Below, piece after piece: positions 7,179 to 13,572 of a stretch of DNA of 13,572 nucleotides (position 1 is the first letter of the stretch; each line of letters starts with the position of its first letter). This DNA comes from Fidelibacterota bacterium (GTDB taxonomy: Bacteria; Fidelibacterota; UBA2242): assembly GCA_030655795.1 (NCBI GenBank), contig JAUSPJ010000110.1, positions 1 through 13,572 of the forward strand. Reading direction: 5' to 3'. The notes beneath the pieces are model-generated. The model had not been told where the DNA came from, did no database searches, and saw only the letters and a program-made list of their open reading frames with translations. A program made the position numbers and the translations under genes.

Positions 7179-7895
7179 ATGGATAGTACTGTTTTCCCGG
7201 TAGATAAATTTCGAACGCTGAAGACGGTTGTTCGCAATCTCTGTCAAGGGCTATCATCGTTGCTGTTTCCGACAGCCTGCATTGTCTGTGATCAACGTAT
7301 TGAAGAGCCGCAGGCAGTCGTATGCCAAAATTGCTGGAGCGATTTAAAATTATTATCGGTTGATATTATTAAAACAAAACCTATTCCAGAACAGCTTGAT
7401 GCAATTTTACCGGTATTTGAATTTAATGATACAATGCAAAAGATTATTCACGGACTTAAATATGGCGGGTATAAATCTTCCGGCATACATTTGGGGCGAC
7501 TGATGGCTTCACGGTTGCCGCGGGAATTTTTATTGAAAGATACTCTCCTGATGCCTGTTCCGCTGCACCCCATCAAGAAGCGGGAACGCGGGTACAACCA
7601 ATCTCTGTTTATTGCCCGGGGAGTTGCTGAAGTATCGGGTAACACCGTAAGGGATAATATATTGAAGCGAGTGAAAAATACCGTTACTCAGACGCATCTT
7701 GATGCCCGTGAACGGCATGAGAATATGCTGGGTGCGTTTGCTATAAACCGTAGCTGCGATTTGAGTGGAATTAATTCAGTTGTTCTCATAGATGATGTGT
7801 TTACTACCGGTGCCACAATGAACGCTGCAGCAGCAGTACTGAAATCTTATGGAGTTGCTTCAATTCGCGGTTTAACAGTTGCTGCTCCGATATAA
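7179..7895 (+). CDS. ComF-family phosphoribosyltransferase-like protein
   Basis: The 238-residue protein starts with a four-cysteine zinc-ribbon-like motif, CIVC at 34-37 and CQNC at 49-52. A phosphoribosyltransferase fold follows, carrying the family blocks MPVPLHPIKKRERGYNQS and the PRPP-binding loop VVLIDDVFTTGAT (Asp 205 and 206). ComF proteins support uptake of single-stranded DNA in naturally competent bacteria. Relatives (GntX/YhgH type) are widespread in non-competent species too, so competence cannot be inferred from this gene alone. ATG 7179 is preferred. An in-frame TTG at 7164 would add five residues, and neither start has a good ribosome binding site. The gene sits 60 nt after the GWxTD gene and 80 nt before pgk, so it may belong to either transcript. 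Confidence 0.88.
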   Translation: MDSTVFPVDKFRTLKTVVRNLCQGLSSLLFPTACIVCDQRIEEPQAVVCQNCWSDLKLLSVDIIKTKPIPEQLDAILPVFEFNDTMQKIIHGLKYGGYKSSGIHLGRLMASRLPREFLLKDTLLMPVPLHPIKKRERGYNQSLFIARGVAEVSGNTVRDNILKRVKNTVTQTHLDARERHENMLGAFAINRSCDLSGINSVVLIDDVFTTGATMNAAAAVLKSYGVASIRGLTVAAPI

Positions 7896-7975
7896 CACTT
7901 TGAAATTTTACTTGTTTAAATTGCCTGAAAAAGGTAAAATCCCGAGTTATCTGAAAATTAATAATAAGGTGAATT

Positions 7976-9172
7976 ATGGCACGACTTACAATTGATGATT
8001 TGACCGTAAAAGGACAAAAAATACTGGTCAGAGTTGACTTTAATGTTCCCCAGGATGAAAACCAGAATATTACGTCGGATTTTCGTATCAAGGCGGCACT
8101 GCCGACAATTGAAAAACTGCTGAAAGGCGGTGGGAAAGTGATCCTGATGTCGCACCTGGGAAGACCCAAGGGGAAAAAAGATCCCAAATTCAGTTTACAG
8201 CCGGTTGCAGATCGATTAAGTGAACTAATTAAGAATAAAGTATATTTCGCACCGGATTGTATTGGTGATGAAGTTACAAAAATGGCTGAAAATCTGAAGG
8301 AAGGGGAAGCGCTGCTTCTCGAAAATCTTCGGTTTTATGAAGATGAGACAAAAAATGGTGAAGAATTCTCAGCCAAACTTGCAGCTTTAGGCGATATCTA
8401 TGTAAATGATGCGTTTGGGACAAGTCATAGGGCGCATGCATCCATGGCCGGTGTTGCCAAATATTTTAAACAACGGGCAGCCGGTTATCTTCTCGAAAAG
8501 GAATTACACTATCTGCAAGACTGTCTTGATGAGCCTGAAAAACCCTATACAGCGGTTTTGGGTGGAGCCAAGGTAACCGGAAAAATTGAAATTATCGAGA
8601 GGCTTTTCGGCAAAGTCGATAATATTCTTATAGGCGGCGGCATGGCCTTTACCTTTCTGAAAGCTCAGGGAATGGAAATAGGAAAGTCAATGCTGGAAGA
8701 AGATAAAATTGATTTAGCCCGCGAAATCCTTAAAAAAGCTAAAGAAGTCGGATGTAAAATTTATCTGCCAACGGATGTTGTTGTTGTATCTGAACTAATC
8801 GAAGGAGCAGAAATGGATGTGGTTGCGGTGGATCAGATTCCGGTTGACAAACTTGGTGTTGATATTGGCCCCGAAAGCAACGTGTTCTTCAGTCAAGTTC
8901 TAAATGCGAGCAAAACTGTCCTTTGGAACGGTCCTATGGGTGTCTTTGAAATACCGCAGTTTTCAACCGGTACGGAGTCCATTGCACGGACATTGGCTGA
9001 AATTACGGAAAAAGGAGCTGTGACAGTTGTCGGTGGCGGCGATTCTGCTTCAGCGCTTAAAAAGTTTAAATTAACGGACAAAATGACCCATGTATCCACC
9101 GGTGGCGGAGCGGCACTTGAATTGCTCAGTGGCCTGGAACTGGTGCCGGTAAACCTGATATCAACGAAATAG
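7976..9172 (+). CDS. pgk: Phosphoglycerate kinase
   Basis: Pgk transfers phosphate from 1,3-bisphosphoglycerate to ADP in lower glycolysis and runs in reverse in gluconeogenesis. The 398-residue length is standard. Diagnostic blocks are RVDFNVP (19-25), HLGRPKG (60-66, substrate binding), NDAFGTSHRAHASM, LGGAKVTGKI, GPMGVFE (319-325, nucleotide site) and GGGDSA (353-358). AAGGTG at 7966-7971 lies 4 nt before the ATG. tpiA follows after 6 nt, so the two glycolytic enzymes are co-transcribed. No upstream promoter could be assigned in the 80-nt gap after the comF-like gene. Confidence 0.98.
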   Translation: MARLTIDDLTVKGQKILVRVDFNVPQDENQNITSDFRIKAALPTIEKLLKGGGKVILMSHLGRPKGKKDPKFSLQPVADRLSELIKNKVYFAPDCIGDEVTKMAENLKEGEALLLENLRFYEDETKNGEEFSAKLAALGDIYVNDAFGTSHRAHASMAGVAKYFKQRAAGYLLEKELHYLQDCLDEPEKPYTAVLGGAKVTGKIEIIERLFGKVDNILIGGGMAFTFLKAQGMEIGKSMLEEDKIDLAREILKKAKEVGCKIYLPTDVVVVSELIEGAEMDVVAVDQIPVDKLGVDIGPESNVFFSQVLNASKTVLWNGPMGVFEIPQFSTGTESIARTLAEITEKGAVTVVGGGDSASALKKFKLTDKMTHVSTGGGAALELLSGLELVPVNLISTK

Positions 9173-9178
9173 GTGCTT

Positions 9179-9958
9179 ATGAAACGCTATATTGCAGCCG
9201 CAAACTGGAAAATGAACAAGAATGTTCTGGAATCCATCGACTTCACAAACCAGATGACTAAAATTTTATTGAATCTCAAGCGAACCGACGTTATATTATG
9301 CCCGCCTTTTACGTCGCTCTTTAACATTGGCGAACTATTGAAGAAAACAGAGCTTTATCTGGGGGCCCAAAACATGCACTTTGCAGATTCCGGTGCATTT
9401 ACCGGTGAGATTTCAGCGGAAATGCTGAAATCATCATTTTGCGAGTATGTTATTTTGGGACATTCCGAGAGACGGCATGTATTTAACGAGTCTGACAGCT
9501 TGATTCATAAGAAACTGCTGACCGCACTTGAGAAGGGACTGAAACCAATCCTGTGTGTTGGTGAAACTCTCGAAGAACGTCAGAGTGGCCGGACTGTGAG
9601 TGTCTTGAAAAAGCAATATGCCGATGCATTTTCCGGTTTATCGGCAGGCGAGATGAGAAAATGTATAATTGCTTATGAGCCTGTCTGGGCTATCGGTACC
9701 GGTGTTGTGGCCAGCCCCGAACAGGCTTCTGAAGCCCATAAAGAAATTCGGTCCATGATTGCCAGTCAGTTTAACTTGCAGCTGGCAAATGAGATTCGGA
9801 TTCTGTACGGAGGCAGTGTCAAACCCGGAAACGCAGATGAACTGATTGCGACCGCTGATATCGATGGGTTTTTAATCGGAGGAGCGAGTCTGTCAGTTGA
9901 ACCATTTGTTTCAATCGTTCAGTCTATAGAAAATTATTTGGAAAAACAGGAGAAGTAG
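9179..9958 (+). CDS. tpiA: Triosephosphate isomerase
   Basis: TpiA interconverts dihydroxyacetone phosphate and glyceraldehyde 3-phosphate. The 259-residue protein carries all catalytic residues: Lys 11 in AANWKMN, His 95 in LGHSERR, and Glu 167 in AYEPVWAIGTG. The phosphate-binding GGSVKPGNADEL and DGFLIGGASL are also present. ATG 9179 gives the family-normal N-terminus MKRYIAAANWKMN. A GTG at 9173 would add two residues, and AGGTG at 9171-9175 may instead act as ribosome binding site. The TAG stop shares a base with the GTG start of secG, and pgk lies 6 nt upstream. Confidence 0.97.
   Translation: MKRYIAAANWKMNKNVLESIDFTNQMTKILLNLKRTDVILCPPFTSLFNIGELLKKTELYLGAQNMHFADSGAFTGEISAEMLKSSFCEYVILGHSERRHVFNESDSLIHKKLLTALEKGLKPILCVGETLEERQSGRTVSVLKKQYADAFSGLSAGEMRKCIIAYEPVWAIGTGVVASPEQASEAHKEIRSMIASQFNLQLANEIRILYGGSVKPGNADELIATADIDGFLIGGASLSVEPFVSIVQSIENYLEKQEK
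9948..9952 (+). promoter_or_regulatory. Ribosome binding site for secG
   Basis: AGGAG lies 5 nt before GTG 9958, inside the last codons of tpiA. It supports the GTG start that overlaps the tpiA stop by one base. Confidence 0.6.
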
Positions 9959-10311
9959 TGTATACATTTTTAATAATCGTTCATGTTTTAGTATCGTTGT
10001 TGCTGACCTTGACAATTTTAATGCAGTCCAGCAAGGGCGGGGGGCTGTCCGGTACTTTCGGAGGTGGCGGAAGCAGCTCGCTGTTCGGAGGTCGTGAAGC
10101 GGCGACATTTTTATCAAAATTGACATCAGGACTTGCAATCGCATTTTTCGTGATTTCAATTTTTATTGGTCTAATGTCAGCACCACGTGGAGATGCGACG
10201 AGTATTATCAGACGTGAAGCAGATAAACGGGTGGTTCCTTCAGCAAATTTGCCAGTCCCTGCCGGTACTTTCGAAGATGATGGTTCATCCGAACTGCCGG
10301 TAACTGAATAA
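9958..10311 (+). CDS. secG: Preprotein translocase subunit SecG
   Basis: SecG is the small inner-membrane partner of SecYE and speeds SecA-driven export. The 117-residue protein has the expected two transmembrane segments (about 2-22 and 53-74). They are joined by the family-typical cytosolic loop LMQSSKGGGLSGTFGGG, with the glycine- and serine-rich stretch up to GGREAATFLSKLT. The C-terminal tail (about 75-117) is charged and proline-containing, a common but poorly conserved extension. GTG 9958 overlaps the tpiA stop as TAGTG. A tRNA-Leu gene begins 40 nt downstream with no convincing terminator between, so secG and the tRNA may share a transcript. Confidence 0.95.
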   Translation: MYTFLIIVHVLVSLLLTLTILMQSSKGGGLSGTFGGGGSSSLFGGREAATFLSKLTSGLAIAFFVISIFIGLMSAPRGDATSIIRREADKRVVPSANLPVPAGTFEDDGSSELPVTE

Positions 10312-10351
10312 AAAAACATATCAATAACTGTTTTTTGATGTTCGGAAAATT

Positions 10352-10435
10352 GCCGAGGTGGTGGAATTGGTAGACACGCATGGTTGAGGGCCATGTGGGC
10401 GCTAGCCTGTACGGGTTCGAGTCCCGTCTTCGGCA
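10352..10435 (+). tRNA. tRNA-Leu (anticodon GAG)
   Basis: A complete class II cloverleaf can be drawn. The acceptor stem GCCGAGG (10352-10358) pairs with CTTCGGC (10428-10434), with one G-T wobble. The D stem is GTG/CAC (10361-10363 with 10375-10377). The anticodon stem CATGG/CCATG (10379-10383 with 10391-10395) holds a loop TTGAGGG, giving anticodon GAG at 10386-10388. The long variable arm spans 10396-10410, with GGGC/GCCT around GCTA. The T stem is ACGGG/CCCGT with loop TTCGAGT. The discriminator is A10435. The 3' CCA is not encoded (CAA follows) and must be added by the CCA-adding enzyme. It reads CUC and CUU. Confidence 0.97.
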
Positions 10436-10465
10436 CAATAATCTAATGAAAATAAGAGGATAACA

Positions 10466-11767
10466 ATGAAATTAGTGATAGGAAAAAAAATCGGAATGAT
10501 CACAGTAAGCTGCCTGCTGTTTTCTTCGTTTATTTTTGGACAGGCTTCAAATGAGATCATTAAAGCAAACGACCTGTTCAACGCCGGGAAGTACCAGGAA
10601 GCGAAAGCGATTATTGGACCTATTGTGGATAGAGATCCGGGATATACAGCCGCCATATTTCTGCTTGGTAAAAGTTATTTTAAACTGGGCGATCTGACAA
10701 AAGCGCGGGAGCTGATTGATAAGGCAATAGAACTGGACCTTAAAAATCAGGAATATCGTGAAGCACGTAATGAAATGGCTACCTTTGCCAGCAAATTAAC
10801 CGAAGGATCACGTCTTAATAACAGTGCCGATTACAAAGGTGCTAAAAAGGTCTATCAGGAGATCATTAAAGAGAATCCGAATTTTATCAACGCCTATATT
10901 GATCTCGGTCGCGTAAATGTCCGCCTGGATAATCTGGAAGGCGCTGCGGAAAACTTCCGGAAGGCGATAGAAATGGATCCCGAAAATGAAAGCTATAAAA
11001 AAGAGTTTGAATCGATTACCCGTCGTTATATTCAGGATGGGACCCAGCTGATGCAGCGAAAAAGTTATGCGGCCGCACTGGAAAAATTTAAACAGGCGAT
11101 CAGTCTGAATCCTGAAGATCCGCTGGCCTATTATTATTCGGCAGTCGTTTATCTGGAAGAGAAAAATACCGCGGAAGCTCTGGTTGCAATAAATAAAAGC
11201 ATTGAATATGATCCAGAATACCCAAAAGCACACCTGGTAAAAGGTAAAATCTATACTGGTATGAATGATGTGGCCGGCGCTATAAATTCGTTTAAGAAAG
11301 TAATTGCGCTGGATCCGGAATATGTTGACGCCTGGAAAAATATTGGTTTCGTCTATTATAAATTCAAACAATATGATAATGCAATTCCAGCGTATAAAGA
11401 GGTAATTAAACTGGATCCAAGCTATGCTTCTGCCTATGCAAATATGGGCGCGATTTATATCGAACAGAAAAAGTTTAACGAAGCCGTGTCCAGTTTAGGC
11501 AAGGCGGTGGAATTGAATCCAAGAGACGTCAATAGCTTATATCGCTTATCACAGGCTAATAATAATATCGGGAAATGCGATCAAGCGAAAGAAACAGCCC
11601 AGGAGGCGCTCAAGGTCAAACCAAATTGGGCGCCGGTATTAATTGAATTGGGAATTGCCGAACGCTGTGTGGGCAATCGCACAGCCGCTAAGCAGGCATT
11701 TCAGATTGCAGCCCGTGATCCGAAATGGAGAGCCGTGGCTGAATATGAATTGAAAACTGTTCAATAA
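10466..11767 (+). CDS. Secreted TPR-repeat protein, function unknown
   Basis: The 433-residue protein begins with a signal peptide (KKIG, hydrophobic MITVSCLLFSSFIFG, likely cleavage near residue 25). About eleven tetratricopeptide-like repeats of about 34 residues fill the rest, roughly at 27-60, 61-94, 109-140, 141-174, 185-218, 219-252, 253-286, 287-320, 321-354, 355-388 and 389-422. The middle units are near-consensus, such as AWKNIGFVYYKFKQYDNAIPAYKEVIKLDP. TPR arrays bind proteins, so a periplasmic scaffold role is plausible, but the partner is unknown. Cys 16 is not in a good lipobox context. AGAGGA at 10455-10460 lies 5 nt before the ATG. The gene starts 30 nt after the tRNA, so the tRNA may be processed from the same transcript. 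A strong terminator follows the stop. Confidence 0.9.
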   Translation: MKLVIGKKIGMITVSCLLFSSFIFGQASNEIIKANDLFNAGKYQEAKAIIGPIVDRDPGYTAAIFLLGKSYFKLGDLTKARELIDKAIELDLKNQEYREARNEMATFASKLTEGSRLNNSADYKGAKKVYQEIIKENPNFINAYIDLGRVNVRLDNLEGAAENFRKAIEMDPENESYKKEFESITRRYIQDGTQLMQRKSYAAALEKFKQAISLNPEDPLAYYYSAVVYLEEKNTAEALVAINKSIEYDPEYPKAHLVKGKIYTGMNDVAGAINSFKKVIALDPEYVDAWKNIGFVYYKFKQYDNAIPAYKEVIKLDPSYASAYANMGAIYIEQKKFNEAVSSLGKAVELNPRDVNSLYRLSQANNNIGKCDQAKETAQEALKVKPNWAPVLIELGIAERCVGNRTAAKQAFQIAARDPKWRAVAEYELKTVQ

Positions 11768-11783
11768 ACGAATCATCAGATAT

Positions 11784-11818
11784 AAAAAAAAGGGGTGAGA
11801 GTAATCTTACCCTTTTTT
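11784..11818 (+). terminator. Intrinsic terminator after the TPR gene
   Basis: The stem GGGTGAGA (11793-11800) pairs with TCTTACCC (11805-11812), with one G-T wobble, around the tetraloop GTAA. TTTTTT (11813-11818) follows and a run of A residues precedes, so the hairpin could also terminate transcription from the other strand. It starts about 16 nt after the TPR stop codon and separates the preceding gene run from the NAD(P)HX repair gene. Confidence 0.9.
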
Positions 11819-11918
11819 ATTTTAGAATGGACGTTGCATGAATTGGAATTTCTTCTTATTTTTATGCGGAATAAATGGAACAGGAAAAAACATCACTATC
11901 TAAGCATCAGACTCTCTT
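11819..11918. other. Presumed promoter and leader region before the NAD(P)HX repair gene
   Basis: This 100-nt AT-rich segment lies between the terminator and the next ATG, so a new promoter must lie in it or the terminator must be leaky. TTGCAT at 11834-11839 with TTATTT at 11857-11862 (17-nt spacing) is a weak sigma70-like pair. No Shine-Dalgarno precedes ATG 11919. Confidence 0.35.
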
Positions 11919-13475
11919 ATGAAGGAATTCATTCTAAATAATGCAGAAGCTCAACAGGTCGATCGCTATGCAATTGATACCCTAAAAATTCCGGGCGTCG
12001 AGTTAATGCAGCTGGCCGGTTCCTATGTCTCGATGAAAGCAAAAAAAATCCTGAAGCATGTGCCAGGCAGTCATGTGGATATATTTTGTGGAACCGGTAA
12101 CAACGGCGGGGACGGTTTTGTCGCTGCCCAGCAGCTGTCTGAGTGGGGTGCGACGGTGAATATCTGGCTTGTCGGAGTTCCGGAGAAAATCGTCGGTGAC
12201 GCCTTGCATTTTTACGGGAAGTGTGTAAATAAACGCATCAAGATAATCAGTATTGCTGGACAAAAAGAGCTACCCGCTGCAAAGCAGATAGCGGAAAGTG
12301 ATCTGATCATCGATGCACTGCTTGGAACCGGATTTAAAGGTGAGGTCCGGGGCATCATTCGTGAACTAATCGAGTTGATAAATGTCTCAAAACGTCCGGT
12401 AATTTCAGTCGATATCCCATCGGGTGTTAGCGGCGACACGGCTCAAACCGGAGGAGTCGCTGTACAGGCTACCCGAACGGTGACAATGGGATTTCTGAAA
12501 CGGGGACTCATGTTTCAACCGGGCAAGCGGTTAGCGGGCAATATTGTACTGGCAGATCTGAAATACCCGATTCAATCCTTTAAAATACTGGAGCATGAAA
12601 CCTACCTGATTGACAGGCACATAGTCCGGAACCTGATTCCTGTAATTTTTGATGATACTTATAAACATCAGCAGGGTAAAGTACTCATTTTTGCCGGATC
12701 ACCGGGAATGACCGGCGCGGCATATCTGGCTTCTCAGGCGGCTCTTCGAAGCGGCGCCGGACTGGTAATTAACGCGGTACCGGCGGGTTTGAATCCAATC
12801 ATGGAAATAAAAACGATTGAAACACTGACGCTTCCGTTACCGGAATCAAAAACCGGTACATTTTGCTTGAATTCCCTTCATGCTGCCGGAGAAAGAATTA
12901 AATGGAGTGATGTGATTGTTTTTGGACCGGGAGTATCTTCTAATGCGGAGCTTAGGGATTTTGGAATTGCTTTATTGCAAACCGTCATCAAGCCTGCGAT
13001 TGTGGATGCCGATGGATTGTGTGTGTTTCATGATAATCTTGACCTGATCCATAAAATCGATGACCTGATTATTACACCGCATCTGGGTGAATTTGCCAAA
13101 CTTTCGGGATATAAAATTGCGGATATAAAAGCAAACATCATTGACATTGCTCGGGAATTTGTGCTGAAATATCCGTGTACTCTTGTGCTGAAAGGGGCGC
13201 CGACCATTGTTGTTTCACCGGCTGGAGAAGTTGGAGTGAACAGTTCCGGTAATCCGGGTCTCGCCACAGGCGGAACCGGTGATGTTCTGACGGGACTGAT
13301 TGCCGGTCTGCGGGCCCAAAAAATGACGTCGTTTGATGCTGCAATCAGCGCTGTGTTTATTCACGGATTAGCCGGCGATCTAGGTCGAAATAATTTCGGT
13401 GTCCGTGGATTAATAGCCGGCGATTTACTAAACTATATTCCGGGAATTCTCAAAGAATATGAAAAGGTTCAATAG
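11919..13475 (+). CDS. nnr: Bifunctional NAD(P)HX epimerase / ADP-dependent NAD(P)HX dehydratase
   Basis: This enzyme repairs hydrated NADH and NADPH. The epimerase half equilibrates the R and S forms, and the dehydratase half restores NAD(P)H with ADP hydrolysis. The 518-residue length matches two-domain fusions. The N-terminal YjeF-type epimerase domain (about 1-225) has CGTGNNGGDGFVAA (57-70), DALLGTG (Asp 132) and VDIPSGV (165-171). The C-terminal ribokinase-like dehydratase (about 245-510) has GKVLIFAGSPGMTGAA, VDADGL, ITPHLGEFAKL, LKGAPTIV and the nucleotide-binding and catalytic block NPGLATGGTGDVLTG with Asp 455. The start is fixed by the family N-terminus; no clear ribosome binding site precedes it. 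Its stop overlaps the next gene by one base. Confidence 0.96.
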   Translation: MKEFILNNAEAQQVDRYAIDTLKIPGVELMQLAGSYVSMKAKKILKHVPGSHVDIFCGTGNNGGDGFVAAQQLSEWGATVNIWLVGVPEKIVGDALHFYGKCVNKRIKIISIAGQKELPAAKQIAESDLIIDALLGTGFKGEVRGIIRELIELINVSKRPVISVDIPSGVSGDTAQTGGVAVQATRTVTMGFLKRGLMFQPGKRLAGNIVLADLKYPIQSFKILEHETYLIDRHIVRNLIPVIFDDTYKHQQGKVLIFAGSPGMTGAAYLASQAALRSGAGLVINAVPAGLNPIMEIKTIETLTLPLPESKTGTFCLNSLHAAGERIKWSDVIVFGPGVSSNAELRDFGIALLQTVIKPAIVDADGLCVFHDNLDLIHKIDDLIITPHLGEFAKLSGYKIADIKANIIDIAREFVLKYPCTLVLKGAPTIVVSPAGEVGVNSSGNPGLATGGTGDVLTGLIAGLRAQKMTSFDAAISAVFIHGLAGDLGRNNFGVRGLIAGDLLNYIPGILKEYEKVQ

Positions 13476-13572
13476 TGTCCAGACATCTGTATAAACTACC
13501 GGCAATCTTGTATAGTATGTTGATATTTTTTCTCTCCTCTTTACCACAGAGTGAACTGCCGCCGCTACGAAT
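13475..13572 (+). CDS. VanZ-family-like membrane protein, partial (3' end missing)
   Basis: Only the first 32 complete codons are in the window, starting at GTG 13475 in the overlap TAGTG with the previous stop. The translation has a hydrophobic segment, AILYSMLIFFLSSLPQ, followed by SELPPLR. A first transmembrane segment running into FFLSS and a short polar proline-containing loop is how many VanZ-like integral membrane proteins begin. VanZ of enterococci gives low-level teicoplanin resistance, but most family members have no known role. The call rests on a short N-terminus, and a signal peptide of another exported protein is the main alternative. Confidence 0.45.
   Translation, partial: MSRHLYKLPAILYSMLIFFLSSLPQSELPPLR

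Noticed and set aside
7179..7895. Evidence for natural competence from the ComF-like gene
   Set aside because: ComF-type proteins occur widely in non-competent bacteria, and no other competence gene is in the window.
10318..10341. Hairpin between secG and the tRNA (ATATCAA with TTGATGT, 10-nt loop)
   Set aside because: The stem is AT-rich with a wobble pair and has no T-tract after it, so it is not credible as an intrinsic terminator.
9981..10436. 151-codon minus-strand frame across secG and the tRNA
   Set aside because: It runs antisense through a complete tRNA and secG. Its N-terminus is translated tRNA complement, a common false-gene artefact.
10808..11371. 187-codon open frame on the minus strand
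   Set aside because: It lies fully antisense to the TPR gene. Its Phe/Ile-rich translation is what the complement of Lys/Asn/Asp-rich coding sequence gives, and it shows no domain.

Overview
The window is a housekeeping stretch from a Gram-negative-type bacterium. Every gene I can support lies on the + strand. Several features point to the FCB superphylum or its neighbours (for example Marinimicrobia, Calditrichota, KSB1 or Ignavibacteria-like lineages): a secreted GWxTD-domain protein, a small outer-membrane-barrel-like protein with an FSQ-type signal-peptide end, a secreted TPR protein, and short intergenic repeats of a kind I recall from such genomes. Base composition is moderately AT-rich. 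Both Shine-Dalgarno-led and leader-poor starts occur. The phylum is an inference, because no rRNA or other decisive marker is present.

Layout. Positions 1-255 are a noncoding mosaic: two diverged copies of a direct repeat, two TCCCGA...TCGGGA palindromes and a GAATATC-type repeat. Then come a putative outer-membrane beta-barrel protein (342-1031), rsmE (1031-1747), a HIT-family hydrolase (1762-2109), a complete smc (2239-5757), a GWxTD-domain secreted protein 2 nt behind it (5760-7118), and a ComF-type phosphoribosyltransferase (7179-7895). The glycolysis/secretion block pgk-tpiA-secG follows (7976-10311), then tRNA-Leu(GAG) (10352-10435) and a secreted TPR-repeat protein (10466-11767). A strong intrinsic terminator (11784-11818) closes this run. 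After it come a bifunctional NAD(P)HX epimerase/dehydratase (11919-13475) and the first codons of a membrane protein resembling the VanZ family, cut by the window end.

How the genes fit together. Three junctions have stop and start codons sharing one base (barrel/rsmE, tpiA/secG, nnr/VanZ-like). Other gaps are 2, 6 and 14 nt, which suggests polycistronic mRNAs with translational coupling. The functions are mixed: rRNA modification, chromosome organisation, lower glycolysis, Sec export, metabolite repair and envelope proteins of unknown role. The secG/tRNA-Leu(GAG) linkage also occurs in gammaproteobacteria and is the most notable gene-order feature.

I found no defence system, CRISPR array, insertion sequence, prophage or biosynthetic cluster. 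The items most worth a second look are the 5' repeat mosaic, in which a palindrome replaces part of one repeat copy, and the three secreted proteins of unknown role beside core genes.
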